A DNA stretch of 64,000 bases, taken from positions 186,001-250,000 of the forward strand of contig NC_054687.1 of the NCBI RefSeq assembly GCF_011074885.1, given 5' to 3'. This stretch comes from Brettanomyces bruxellensis. Taxonomy: Eukaryota > Ascomycota > Pichiomycetes > Pichiales > Pichiaceae. This document shows, piece after piece, positions 49,437 to 60,544 of this stretch. Position numbers and translations under genes: made by a program. Within the stretch, counting starts at the first letter, position 1. Every line of letters starts with the position of its first letter. Below the pieces are notes generated by a model that worked only from the letters and a program-made list of their open reading frames with translations, was not told where the DNA came from and did no database searches.

Positions 49437-50330
49437 ATGAATTTTGTTCGACGTTTAGAGAGTACACTAGGTTTGGCCAATGATAGTAGATCAAGTGAGA
49501 AAATTTCCAAGATCCTGCCACTTGCAACAGAATCGTCAGAATGTGATCCATCGAAATGCTTGAATTCATACGATAAGAAGTGCTTTAAGCTTAATTCAAT
49601 TGATGTGAAGACACCCCTTTGGGAAACTGCTAAACCTTTTGATTTTCAGATATTGGTGTCGACCGGACATCATGATTGGCCATTTGATGCATATGACCAG
49701 CCTGGAACAATATTCCCAAACATAGCATCGTTTGATTTCAGCAAGTACGGAACTGCAAAGTTGAATGTGACTTCACTTCCTATTCCGCTGCTGGATATGG
49801 ATTACAAGAAATTCAGGAAAGTCGACATTCTCATCATGCCATATTTTGTTTGGCTTAGAGGTGTCACAATCGACAATTATGAGGCGGTATTATCGAAGGT
49901 TCTAGATGCGTTGGTCTTGAAGAAGCAAAAGCTTAGCGATTTGCCAAAGCAGATATCCGGAGTTTCCATTGCTGTTGATCCGTTCAAATCACACGTCTTC
50001 ATATGTTCACATCGCACGAGAGATAAGCGATGTGGAAGAACTGCACCATTCATGAAGAAGGAGTTCGATTGCCAACTAAGAGAGGACGGACTATACCGAG
50101 ATTCGGGTGATAGCCGGCCAGATGGTGTATGTGTGGCATTCATTAATCACGTGGGTGGTCATAAGTTTGCGGCAAATGTACTTATTTATAATAAAGGGGG
50201 AGAGTTTGCGTGGTTTGCCAGATGCACACCGTTGAATGTGCGTCCAATCATCGATGAGACGCTTCTCAAGGGAAGGGTGTTTCCGGATATCGCAAGAAGT
50301 GTAAAGAAAAACGACCCAATCACGTGGTAG
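49437..50330 (+). CDS. APD1: Apd1-like thioredoxin-fold Fe-S protein (sucrase/ferredoxin-like)
   Basis: The start is the first ATG (49437), giving 297 residues. The N-terminal domain has CDPSKCLNSYDKKC. The C-terminal thioredoxin-like [2Fe-2S] domain has HVFICSHRTRDKRCGRTAP and HVGGHKFAANVLIYNKG, the Cys pair and HxxxH histidines that ligate the cluster in Apd1-type proteins. In S. cerevisiae Apd1 is cytosolic and affects actin patch distribution and redox-active drug tolerance. Related Aim32 is mitochondrial; lack of a presequence and the RDKRCG spelling favour Apd1. Confidence 0.8.
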   Translation: MNFVRRLESTLGLANDSRSSEKISKILPLATESSECDPSKCLNSYDKKCFKLNSIDVKTPLWETAKPFDFQILVSTGHHDWPFDAYDQPGTIFPNIASFDFSKYGTAKLNVTSLPIPLLDMDYKKFRKVDILIMPYFVWLRGVTIDNYEAVLSKVLDALVLKKQKLSDLPKQISGVSIAVDPFKSHVFICSHRTRDKRCGRTAPFMKKEFDCQLREDGLYRDSGDSRPDGVCVAFINHVGGHKFAANVLIYNKGGEFAWFARCTPLNVRPIIDETLLKGRVFPDIARSVKKNDPITW

Positions 50331-50431
50331 TGGGTGGCAGCTACAGTAATTCGTCTTTCTGATTACAAATGGCAAGATTGTCGTTTATTATCTTATTTAT
50401 TCTGTTTATGTTTTTAATCAAAAGCATTTCC

Positions 50432-51643
50432 TCATAACTCGTCTTTCGTCATCGTGTGAGCAACAACTTTTCCAGTCATGGTGCCTTTCATAATCTTCTC
50501 GCAGTAGTTGATCATGTTTAACTTCATTTGGATGTCATCGTAAATTTCCGGCTCGAAGTCAGGCTCCCTCTTTGCGGTGAGAAGTCTCTTCTTCTCCAAT
50601 GCGATATAACGTGACTCTGGGTCGTTGAGGAGAAGAGTGATAATTCTAGAGTAAAACTTCAACTCTCTTCTGTATGCCAAACTGTCTACCTTCGCCATTT
50701 GCTGAACCAACAACTTGACAACACTCTTTCTCTTTTCGACATCTGCACGAAGGTATGTGATCATGTACTCGTTCAATGCGGGGATGATACCGGCATCGTC
50801 CGTCAACTTTCCGTCAACTGTCCGGTGCGTGTTCATCTTTGCATTCAAGAATTTCACGAGATCGTGAACGGATGTCGAGTTGTTGTAAACCTCAGCTCCT
50901 TCAACGTTACCCCTGATAATGCACACAATTGTAGGATACTGCGTAACATTAAACATTTCCTGCACACTGGTTGTGTTGTCTTCCAACTCAGGAGTGGCGA
51001 TACCTATCACAATCTTGTTGGACTCGACAGCAAATGCTATTGAGAGCTCCTCCCAGTTCTTGTAGAGCTCCTTGTTCTCCTTGCTCTCGTTCTCTTCATC
51101 GCTGAAAAGAATAAACGCATTTTTTTTAGGCTTTGCAATCAAACTATCCACCAAGGTGCTGTTCAACTTAACGATGGCATTTGTAGGCTCCTTTGGCTCA
51201 TCTGCTTTTTTAGGCTCTGGCACCACTTTAAGTTCCTCTGGTTTCTTTGGAGGGTTTATACTGTCATCGACGAACTCATCCAAGTTATCGAATTCAAGGG
51301 CACCTCCGTATCCAATTGGATGTTCGGAACCGGTACTGTTGAAAACCATGATTCTAGGAAAGGAGACAATGTTGTATTGCTTGGCATGCTTCTTATTCTT
51401 GTCGGCATCAATTTCCACGAATTGAACATCCTCGCGGTCTGCATACTTCTCTGTAAGCTGGTCCCACTTTGGTCTCAAATTCTTGCAGTGGACACACCAG
51501 GAAGCGTAGAAATCCACAAACGTTCTTTTTCCTGATTTGAGCACCACGTCATCAAACGTTTCGTCATCCACTTCAATAGCGCAGATGCGGGTGCAAATGG
51601 ACGCCAATAGAAGCAGAATAGTATTTCCTTTACAAAAATGCAT
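50432..51643 (-). CDS. Protein disulfide-isomerase family, ERp38/P5-like, KDEL-tailed
   Basis: The 403-residue protein has a signal peptide (about residues 1-22), then a thioredoxin domain with active site Cys50-Cys53 (ASWCVHCKNLRPKW). The second thioredoxin-like domain (about 150-275) lacks a CxxC. A helical ERp29-type C-terminal domain (about 280-395, RADVEKRKSVVKLLVQQMAK) follows. It ends in KDEL, an ER-retrieval signal, where S. cerevisiae uses HDEL. Several NxT/NxS sequons are present. It likely acts in oxidative folding in the ER. The combination of one active thioredoxin domain with an ERp29-type domain differs from Pdi1 and Mpd1, so no yeast symbol is given. Confidence 0.88.
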   Translation of the reverse strand: MHFCKGNTILLLLASICTRICAIEVDDETFDDVVLKSGKRTFVDFYASWCVHCKNLRPKWDQLTEKYADREDVQFVEIDADKNKKHAKQYNIVSFPRIMVFNSTGSEHPIGYGGALEFDNLDEFVDDSINPPKKPEELKVVPEPKKADEPKEPTNAIVKLNSTLVDSLIAKPKKNAFILFSDEENESKENKELYKNWEELSIAFAVESNKIVIGIATPELEDNTTSVQEMFNVTQYPTIVCIIRGNVEGAEVYNNSTSVHDLVKFLNAKMNTHRTVDGKLTDDAGIIPALNEYMITYLRADVEKRKSVVKLLVQQMAKVDSLAYRRELKFYSRIITLLLNDPESRYIALEKKRLLTAKREPDFEPEIYDDIQMKLNMINYCEKIMKGTMTGKVVAHTMTKDEL

Positions 51644-52055
51644 GCTTTATCCCTTTTTCTGGCTCTTAAAATGCGATTTCAAGAATGAAAACTGTGGAGT
51701 TCAACTATCAACTACATGAGGCTTGACACTTTATTTTGTATTTATACGATGATATTTCACCTCGTGCGTTCCCCTCTTTTTTTTTTTTTTTTTATTTTAA
51801 TTTTTTTTTCTTTCGCGACTGTCCGAATTCTCTAATTTTTCATCTTTGCCAAGGAGCTGGGAAAGAACGCCGAGCCTCTAAAAAAACTATTGTGCCAATA
51901 GTCGCGCCTGTGCCTCAACGCTGAATTTTGTGAAATTTTTCCGCATACGAGATAAAAGGCTGAGGCTCGTGGGATGGATTGTACACAATACATTTATTGT
52001 AGATAAGCCCCGATTACGCACACTTGAATTTGCAGCGAGCTCCACAATAGTGAAA
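51644..52055. other. Divergent promoter of the PDI-like gene and NCS6
   Basis: 412 bp with T-rich runs at 51778-51793 and 51803-51810. The NCS6 frame is open upstream of the real ATG but has no earlier ATG. Confidence 0.5.
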
Positions 52056-53132
52056 ATGAAGGGTCCAGTGAAGGTGGGTGCTCTCTGTGAGCTCTGCCAT
52101 TGCAGAAAAGCAGTCATGAGAAGACCCAAGAATCTTCAAAAATTATGTAAGGTGTGTTTCATAGCTGTCTTTGAGGAGGAGATCCACAACACGATAACGC
52201 GGGAGAAGCTATTCCATAGAGGTGAGAGTGTTGCCATCGGTGCTTCCGGTGGAAAGGACTCGACGGTGTTGGCGGCGGTGATGAAAACACTAAATGAGAG
52301 ATATGACTACGGACTACATTTGGTACTTTTGAGTATAGATGAAGGAATAGTGGGGTACAGGGACGATAGTTTGGCCACCGTGAAGCGCAACCGTGCACAG
52401 TACGGCATGCCGCTTGAGATCGTGTCGTACAAGCAGCTTTACGACTGGACGATGGACGAAATAGTGGCCTGCACCGGCATAAAATCGTCTTGTACGTACT
52501 GTGGAGTTTTCCGGCGGCAAGCCTTGGATAGAGGGGCCTTAAAACTCGGAATCCACCACATAGTGACCGGCCACAATGCAGACGATATGGCGGAGACTGT
52601 GTTGCTCAATCTATTACGCGGAGATACCGCGAGAATCGAGCGATCGGTGAGTATCAGCACAAATTCGACCGGATCTCCTGTTAAGCGGTCCAAGCCTTTC
52701 AAGTACACTTATGAGAAGGAAATAGTGTTGTATGCACACTACAGGAAGCTCGACTACTTCAGCACGGAGTGCACATACTCGCCACAGGCCTTCAGGGGCA
52801 CAGCCCGGACGCTTCTTAAGAATTTAGAATCTATTAGGCCGTCTTCGATTCTAGATATAATACGAAGCGGGGAGCAGTTCAGGCTGAAGCCAAGGGGCAA
52901 AAAGAGGAATGCGAACAGGGAGATGGAGGTTCGTGCAGACGGGTCGGTATCTCTAGGAAATAGGGATGGGAACAGGTGTGAGAGATGCGGATATTTATCA
53001 ACAAACCGGATATGTAAGGCATGCATTCTTCTTGAAGGTTTAAATAAAAGCCGGGCGAAGGTCCGGGTTGAAGGCATGGAGGAAAAGGGGAATGCGGCGG
53101 TAACGAAAAAGTTGGAAAGACTAACATTTTAA
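52056..53132 (+). CDS. NCS6: tRNA U34 2-thiolation enzyme Ncs6
   Basis: The first ATG (52056) gives 358 residues, about the length of yeast Ncs6. An N-terminal zinc site ([14 protein letters not shown] ... CKVCF) precedes the PP-loop GASGGKDST at about 62. Then come [30 protein letters not shown] and the C-terminal zinc site [22 protein letters not shown]. With Ncs2 it thiolates wobble uridine of tRNA Lys, Gln and Glu using sulfur from Urm1. All cluster and zinc cysteines appear present. It converges on BLM10 (65 bp between stops). Confidence 0.95.
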   Translation: MKGPVKVGALCELCHCRKAVMRRPKNLQKLCKVCFIAVFEEEIHNTITREKLFHRGESVAIGASGGKDSTVLAAVMKTLNERYDYGLHLVLLSIDEGIVGYRDDSLATVKRNRAQYGMPLEIVSYKQLYDWTMDEIVACTGIKSSCTYCGVFRRQALDRGALKLGIHHIVTGHNADDMAETVLLNLLRGDTARIERSVSISTNSTGSPVKRSKPFKYTYEKEIVLYAHYRKLDYFSTECTYSPQAFRGTARTLLKNLESIRPSSILDIIRSGEQFRLKPRGKKRNANREMEVRADGSVSLGNRDGNRCERCGYLSTNRICKACILLEGLNKSRAKVRVEGMEEKGNAAVTKKLERLTF

Positions 53133-53197
53133 GGTGTAATATATCTATATGTATATAGAATTTATAGACCAGCGTACACAATAAAAGCAAGGCGCAT

Positions 53198-56100
53198 TCA
53201 GATGAAGTAGGACTTCCACAAAACACCCTCAAGGTCCTCCAACTGCTCCGGGGTGAAAAACTTGGAGTCGATGTGCCAGGTGTCCTGTCTGGTTTTCTTG
53301 AATTTGCTCAAGATGTCCTTTGCAGTGCGGCCGACGATTCCATCGATAGAAGAGCATTTGTTGGCCAAAGTGGACAAGACCTTGGGCATCCAATGAGGAG
53401 GAGGAGTGGTGTAAGGGAAGGCTTCAATGAGAGAGCCGAGGCCCAAAGTGGCACCGTGCAACTGAGAAATCTGGGAAGTTGACGGTTTCATGTGCCGCTC
53501 GTGCTTGAGCTGCCGGCGGTAGGCCTTGATGAGCCGGCGGAAGCGCTTGATGCAGCCGTGGATGAAGATTTCCTCGTGGGAGGCCGGATAAGAGTGCACG
53601 AGGAGCGTAAAGAAGGCAGATGCCCTCTCTCTGACCTCGAGATGCTCGTCGTATAGGAAGGAAATGCAGCGGTTGGCAAACATGTCCCTCTGAGAGTCGG
53701 ATAAGACGAGGAATCTGACCATGTAGAAAGCCTGGGTGAGTGACACGAGCTGCAAAGACTGCGAAAGCGACGGGTTGGCGATGATTGGGTGGTTGCAGAG
53801 CACGTCCGATATCTCGGCGATCTCCGGGTCCGTGTACCGCGTGGATGCGATGAGATACAAGGTGAGGGTGGTGTTGATGTTGAGGAGCTTGCAGGCATCC
53901 TTCATATTGTCCAAGTCGAGGATGAGAGGGATGATGTGGCTCTTCAAGTAAGGGTAGAGCAGGTCACCGTGTGATGTTTTCAATGCGTACAGCACAAAAA
54001 AGTGCAATCCTCGCACGGCATACATGTAGTCGCTGGATGCGATCTCCTGGGGGCCCTTCCCGTCGACTGTGGGCCTTAGTTTGTGGATTTTGTCCATGTA
54101 CTCGGAGAGGCATGCGTCGAAAGTCGCGTCCATAGCGTAAGGGTAGATTCCGCGGCCGCCTGGGACTTTGATGTTGGCCTCCAGGAGGCCGGAGAAGGCC
54201 GAAAATGTTCTGGTGGAGGTATAGAGGAGACAGTCAAAAAGCAGAGACGCGACCCGGTCGGCCACAATGTGGTACGGGTGCGAGAGAGAGCTGAAAAGCT
54301 GCCGGATGGTGTCCGGGAAGCAGTGGTAGGTGTTCAAAGTGGACGACATGTACGCCTTGAGCAAAGTAAGCCTCGTAAAAGTGGCAAAGGGCGATGAAGC
54401 ACCGTCCCGGTCGATCTCAAAGCTACAGATTGTGTGAACTAGTTGCGGGGATCTCCGCATGTCAAAATGGGCTGGAAGCCACCAGCAGAAAATCTTCCAG
54501 ATGTTGACGGTGGACTGGGAAATGTCCGATTTAATGATTGCCGCCAGCTGGCCCGCGATCTTGCCGTCTATAGCCGCAAGATGGTCCCTGTGGACCCGGC
54601 AGGACAAAAGCAGCCCCGCGTAGACCTCAGCAGCCGCGAGGTGGGTGGCCTTATCGTCTTTCTTGTAGAGAGAGCCGAGAATGTCGAAAAATTGCTCATG
54701 GTGGAAATTCGGCGTGTATCCGTGGAAGGAGAGCACGCAGAGCGAGCAGACAAAGTAGGCCATGCCGGGGAGGAAGGCTGTGTTAGACTCCGACTCCTGG
54801 ATGTGCAACTGCAAGATCTGGGTGACCCAGTGACGGGAGACGAGGTGGCCGAAGCGGCGGACGGCGCGTCGATCGGCGGGACTAAGGCCAAGGCCAAGCG
54901 AGGTGCGGTCGAACGACGCGTCGACGACGTCGAATTGGTGCGGGTCCCAGCACAGCGTCGGGACCCAGAAACGGCTGTCGAGGAAGAATTTCGGATTCCT
55001 GAAGTCGTGCATTTCAGCAAAGAAGGCGTCTGGGTTTGAGAAGGCGCCGTTTTGGATGGAATCCAACGGCACGATGCCCGGTTCCGGCGGTTTGACGCAC
55101 AAAATCTTGCCGAGATCGTATTTATAGAGCCCCTTTGTGGACACGACGTCCAATATGGATGCAATCCAGATGACGCATTTCTTGGAAAGGGCCGGGTGGA
55201 TGCCGTTGACGGATTTGGCCAATACCTTGAGGATTTCTGGGCTGAGCGGGACCTCGAAGTGTGTCTGTAAAGAAGACACCATCTCCAATGCACTCAACCT
55301 CAACTTCCAGTACATGTGGCCAGAAGTCCGCCGCAAAGTCCTAGACATGAGCCGCGACACCAGGCCCAAATACATCTTCTTCTTGGTGTCCTTTGCGAGC
55401 TTCAAAACGCGAATTCTGGTGTCGACGTCGGGATCCGGCGGCCGGATCGACTCAACAAGCTCGAAATTCATCTCGCACACCTCGCAGGGAACCCGGACGT
55501 ACTTACGGATCGACCCGTAGAGCTTCAAGGCCAAAGTTGTGGTGTGGTACTCATCGAATTCCACCGATCGCACAAGCAAGTCCTCGTACCGCCTCAAGTA
55601 GTGGCTGTTTTTCTCGGCCAAGCCGCGGAACTTCCGCAGAGAGAACACACGCAACACGTTGCGAAGCTTGTCCTGGTCGCGGTTGGCCAACGCCGAATCC
55701 CACTCCTTGAAAATGCCAAACACCAAGTACGTACAGTTCATGATCTTCGATAATGCCGAACACAACACACTACTCGCGTGGTATGAAGTCACTGCATAGC
55801 TCGATGCTGCAAGCTGCACTAGATCCCGAATGAGAAGCTTGTCGGTGGCCGTTGGAAGTCTCGTACACCGAGAAAGACTCGTCCTATTGCAGTGGTAGAC
55901 GGCCGCCCTTGCACCAAAAACAGACCGTGTGAAGGGGCTGTTGACACCGGCAAAATCCAACATCCCCGCCAAATGCATGTTGTCGATGAGCACCGGGTTG
56001 TTCGTGCTGAAGTACCCGCAGTTCTTGAGCCAGTCGCTCATCGCCTGGATGACTTCACCAAGGAGGTCGATCGACGCGTCGGTGCCAGACACCGCCGCCG

Positions 56101-59100
56101 CCAACCGGTGCAACGCGTGTCCGACGCGCTCGCGTGCCGCGTGCAATTTCACGTAAGATGGATCTGAGAGACGCGTAAACGTGTTGCCCTCGAAGTAGTA
56201 GCCGAAGCTGTACAAGCCGGGGGAGCGGCGGGTGAGCGACGCGTCGATCGACTCGAACTCACCAGCACCCGCCGTAAGCGACGCTGGAGTCGACGCGCCG
56301 GTGGGCGTCGCGGAGTCGGGCGGCATGTGCACGTCGATCGGCGCGTCTGACACGGTGTCGTCCTCGTTCTCGTCCTCTACTTCCGTCACAGCAGACTCGA
56401 AAGTGGCACCGGCGGGCAAGGCTGGAGCCTCGGCGGAGTCTGCGACGATGGACGCGAGAGATGCGGTCGATGGGAGGGCGGAGATGGACTGCGACTGCAA
56501 CAAGTTGGACTGCGAATTGGAGTGGGAAATCGGCAACAAGTTGGATTGGGAATTTGATCTGGAACTGTACTCGGACCCCCAGTCAGCCCGCGGCCCGACC
56601 CGGCGGCTGAGTACCTTTGCCGGTTCAAGTGTGTGTGGTTTAAAGGAGGGGTCGAAAAGAGTGCAGATTCCAGCAACGGAGCCGTCGAGGATGTTGACGT
56701 GGTGGCTGAGTCGATCGACGGTGTCCAAGGGCAGTCTGTTGCCCCTTTCCACGTCGCTTAGAAGCGTGTCTATGCTGTGGATGCTGGAATCGATGACCTT
56801 GTCGAAGCCATCCACCAAAGGGTCGATTTCTGCAGCCGACGGCTGGTACCAGCGGAATTGCAAGTTCGACGCGTCGAAACGGTACGGATCGAACTGGAAC
56901 GCACCCCAGCAGGCCTCCGTGACGTGTCCGCCGTGTTTTTCGAGCCAGTCGGGCGAGATGAGCCGCCTTTCAAGTGGTCTCACGCAGGAAACAGCAGTAA
57001 AAACGGAGTTTGCAAGCATGCTGACGCTGTAGGAGGCCTCGCCGCGCAAGTTGACGGTGTCCTTAGTGAGGAGCTGCAGCAGGTCACCAAGCAGAGGCAC
57101 AAGGTGGCCTCCGGCACCAAGACACACACCACAAAGCAGCTTCAGATACCAAACTAGCGAGGCATCCTTGTTCAGCACGTGCTGGCCGCGCGAAACACCG
57201 GCTCCGACGGCGATCTCCCGCCGGATCTGCCGGAGGAGGTACCCGTAGAGCTTGTGGAGGAGTGCTGCCGGGTCCCGACGCACCAAAAGTTCGGCAATGT
57301 TGGAAAAAATGACCGCGACAGGATGCTTGACGTGGGTGCTAACGTAAGCGAAGAATTCGTCGGCGACGATTTGGAAGAGGGAGTCGTCGATCGACTCGAC
57401 GAGTGCGTCGAACGCCTGTGGGATCAACACGGAGGCCCTGGTTTCGACCCCGTCGTCTGATTCGACGTCTGGTGAATACTCCAAGTACTTGAAGCAGCTT
57501 CTGCAGAACTGCCTTGCGAATTCGGGGAAGGCCGAGGAAGCACTTTTTAGGGCATTGAGTTCTTCTTGTGGGGAGTAGGGGAAGGAGGGAGGGGGGGAAT
57601 CAGTGTGATTCTTTTCCTCATTTTTTTCCTCCCTTTTTTCACTTTTCTCCTCATTTTTATTTTTCTCCTTCTCACTTTTCTCACTTCCATTTTTCTCCCC
57701 CCGTAAAACTCCCCCTCCAAATATCTCACGTGGCGCGCGGTGAAATCCAGCGCGAGGGCCCCCCCGTCCCCCCGGCCGGCTGAGAGGTCCGCGAACGGCA
57801 CCACCAGGCAGACCAATTTCACCAGGCCGATGGTCAAGATGGTCTTATCCGGGTCGTTGGAGTCGATGCCGGGCACAAGCATCGACAGAAGCCGGGGCAC
57901 GTGCACCCGGTAGACGGGCAGCTGCACCATGTACCGGGCAAGGGCAGTGACCTCCCGCAAAATGACGTTTATGCGATGTGTGGAATTCACAGACCCAAAC
58001 GAGCTGTAGATGTCCAACAACACGGTGTCCAAAACACGGTGCGGGGAAATGAAGCAGAGAGTCTGTAGAGACGCGATGTACCTCCTCCGCTGGCCCGGGG
58101 CCTTGGACTGCACACCTAGCATGATAACTGGCAGAAGCATGTCGATGTAGGCGGCAGTGAGCTCGTCAGAGAGCCGGTACTGCAGCGGGAGGCCCGAGTA
58201 ATCGTCCGCGTACCGTGCCACGAGTGTTTTGTCGACCCTCTCCTGCAGCAGCCGGCGGTGGTACGCGGTGGCGAGCCGCTTGACCACGCGGGAGAGCCCT
58301 GTGGACCACACACCGCTGTTTGAAGGGTGGACGAGCGTGGTGATGGACCCGATGAAGGTCCGCAGCAGGTCCAACACGCCGGACTCGGAGTGCACAAAGC
58401 GGGCAGTCAACGAGTGCACGGCGATGTCCACAAGCAGCTTGAGGTACTTGGACTGCTTTTCGTCCGCGGGGGACCGGCAGGACACCGCGAGCAGGTTCAG
58501 CAGCATGGCGAACTGCTGCCGGGTGAAGATGCCGTACTTGCCCAGGTGCACGAGCTCCGGGTGCCGCGAACCCTCGGCCAACGCCTGCTGGGCGATGTTG
58601 GCCACCACGGACACGAGGCTACCGATCTCGCGGCTGGACTGCTGCGTGGCCCAGCAGCTGAAAAGCACCGGCAGGTAGTGCCTTATGTCGCCTGCATCGT
58701 ACGCGGGAGTATCCATGGTACCACTCACCGGCCTCTTGAACACCACCGGCAGCAATACCGCCATCTGCACAAACGACGGCGAGATCGTCTGGCTGCTGTA
58801 CCGGGCCAGAATCAGCTCCACAACCTGCCCGATGCTGCCCGGCTCGAAAAAGCTGCTCACGGCCAGCGAAAACCGCACCAGCCGCTTCATCCGCAACTCA
58901 TCTGCCACATGGCCCGACTCGTTCGGCCCCACCAGGCCCCCGGAGAGCTCCTGGTAGATCGGCCGCCAGTCCAAACGCAACCCCAGCTCCCGGAGCACAT
59001 CCTTCTCGCGCATCAAAGCCACTACCACCTCCGTGTAGAACCCGATGTCCACACTCTGGCCCCGCGACAGCACCACCGCGTAAAACACCTTGATCAGGGA

Positions 59101-59895
59101 CACGCACAGCCTTCCGGGCACCGCCACACCGATCGTCAGCAAGTTCTTCAACTCCTTGGTCCAGTACTTGAGGCTGATCACCGACGCCGACTGCTTGTCC
59201 ACCTTCGACACCGGTGTCGATGCAAAAACACTCGCATCCTCGTCCTCCGACTCCAGGTCCGACTCGTAGAACGAATCCGACGAGTCCTCCTCCTGGTCGT
59301 CCTCCTCAGCCTCGCTTTCCGTGTGCATGAGGGTCTCGAACCGCTCCCCTTCAGCATCCAGGCCCTGTTTTTCCTCATTTTCGCCTCTCTCCTGCCCGTC
59401 TCCCTCTCCAACACCCCTCATCAGCTCGGCCCGCGCCCGGTCCAAGTCCCCAACGCTGATCGAGATGTTGCTCTTCAAGTCAAGCGACTTGATCGCCATG
59501 TAGATGTGTGTCACGATGTGGCAAAGATACCGGTACTGCTCCCTGATGCTCTCCGTCCGATACGGGAGCAATTGCTCGGGCCTCACGTCTTTCTTCGTCT
59601 TCGTGGCATAGAAAACAGACTCCCGGCTCTGCTGCTGCCTTCTCGCCTCGTTGTCATCTTCCGAAATGTTCAAGTGGTACCTATTCAGCCGCTGCATCTC
59701 CATGTTGGCCTCCTCGCGGTTCGGCCCGGGGCTGAACGGCCTCCGTGGATCCGGCATGCCGAATGCTGCCGCTGAGCTTCCTCTCGATAGCGACACTGCC
59801 GATATAGACCTTGACATTGGGGCCGAGTCCCGGGGTGGATACATCCCGGGGGTATGTTCGCCTCCCCTGTGCACGAATCTGCCTCTGTCTGTCAT
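53198..59895 (-). pseudogene. BLM10: Proteasome activator Blm10/PA200, broken by one frameshift
   Basis: Two abutting frames on the minus strand make one gene. Frame A starts at ATG 59895-59893 (MTDRGRFVHRGGEH) and runs through conserved Blm10 N-terminal sequence to ARHVRYLEGEFYGG, then degenerates into Arg/Lys-rich nonsense and stops at 57547. Frame B is open from upstream of 57702, reads an acidic Glu/Lys linker and PPSFPYSPQEELNALKSAS, and continues through HEAT-repeat sequence to the YYS/YYA-type end LEGVLWKSYFI (the C-terminal motif that opens the 20S gate). Frames join at a G6 run (C6 at 57697-57702), where one extra G would restore them. Total length is about 2,240 residues, near yeast Blm10. 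The whole gene is GC-rich. It may be an intact gene with a sequencing error, or a real null allele. Confidence 0.85.
57697..57702 (-). other. Homopolymer where the BLM10 frame breaks
   Basis: Six C on the plus strand (G6 in the gene). Upstream of it frame A is conserved; downstream, frame B is. Adding one G at this point, or a -1 shift on G6, joins the two. Confidence 0.75.
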
Positions 59896-59950
59896 GATTG
59901 GTGCAATCACTGATGTATTCTCAACAATGTGTAATCAGCTGCAATTAGTT

Positions 59951-59998
59951 TCACTTCACTTCACTTTCCAATTCACTTCACCTCACTTCACTTCTCAC
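59951..59998. repeat. CACTT pentamer repeats
   Basis: tcacttcacttcactttccaattcacttcacctcacttcacttctcac, broken only by small insertions, about 60 bp upstream of the BLM10 ATG. Confidence 0.8.
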
Positions 59999-60068
59999 AA
60001 ATATCTTTAAGTACAGCTCCGTGACAAATTCAGTCTGCAATTGCTAACTGGCGTCAAATACACACTAT

Positions 60069-60193
60069 GCCTAAAACAATATCTGAAGCAATTCCTAAAA
60101 TAATGTCTAAACAATACCTAAACAATATCTAAAGCAATTCCTAAATAATACCTAAACAACACCTAACCGTCTAAAATAATGCCTAAAATGCTA
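60069..60193. repeat. CTAAAYAATAY tandem array
   Basis: Units of about 11 bp (cctaaaacaat, atctgaagcaa, tcctaaaataa, tctaaacaata, cctaaacaata, tctaaagcaat, cctaaataata and further) recur with changes for about 125 bp upstream of BLM10. Confidence 0.7.
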
Positions 60194-60544
60194 TGCCAAA
60201 ACACTATGCCTACACTACACATAAAACTCTGCATAGAGCTCTACTGCTTTCCTATACACCTCACCTCGATCTGCACTTGGGCCAGCTTTTATATTTTGCC
60301 TCGATCCATTTTTTATCGCGGGGTGGCGAGTCGAAAAAGCTGCCTCTCTATTTTTTGCGCTCCTTCCACCGTTTTTCCTGCATTTGCTGCCCCGCAATTT
60401 TCTCGTCCATCTTTGCATTCTCACTTTTTCATTTTTCCATTCTCTCATTTTTTTCACTCAGAGCACACTCCCGATTATTCTCGACCCTTACTTATCCTAC
60501 CCAACTTTCTCCTAATATTACTTTTATCTATACCTCTATAAGCC

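Larger units (their letters stand above)
59896..60544. other. BLM10 promoter region with two minisatellite blocks
   Basis: 650 bp between the BLM10 start and the stop of the downstream endoglucanase gene. It has a CACTT/CACTTCA block (59951-59998) and a CTAAAAYAATAC-type block (about 60069-60193), listed separately. No gene seen. Confidence 0.55.

Noticed and set aside
57485..57720. An intron between the two BLM10 frames
   Set aside because: Neither splice-site consensus nor a TACTAAC branch motif is present; the single-base shift at the G6 run explains both frames.
58327..59775. 482-codon open frame on the plus strand over BLM10
   Set aside because: It is antisense to conserved BLM10 sequence, is Arg/His/Leu/Pro-rich, and is explained by the high GC content of the gene.
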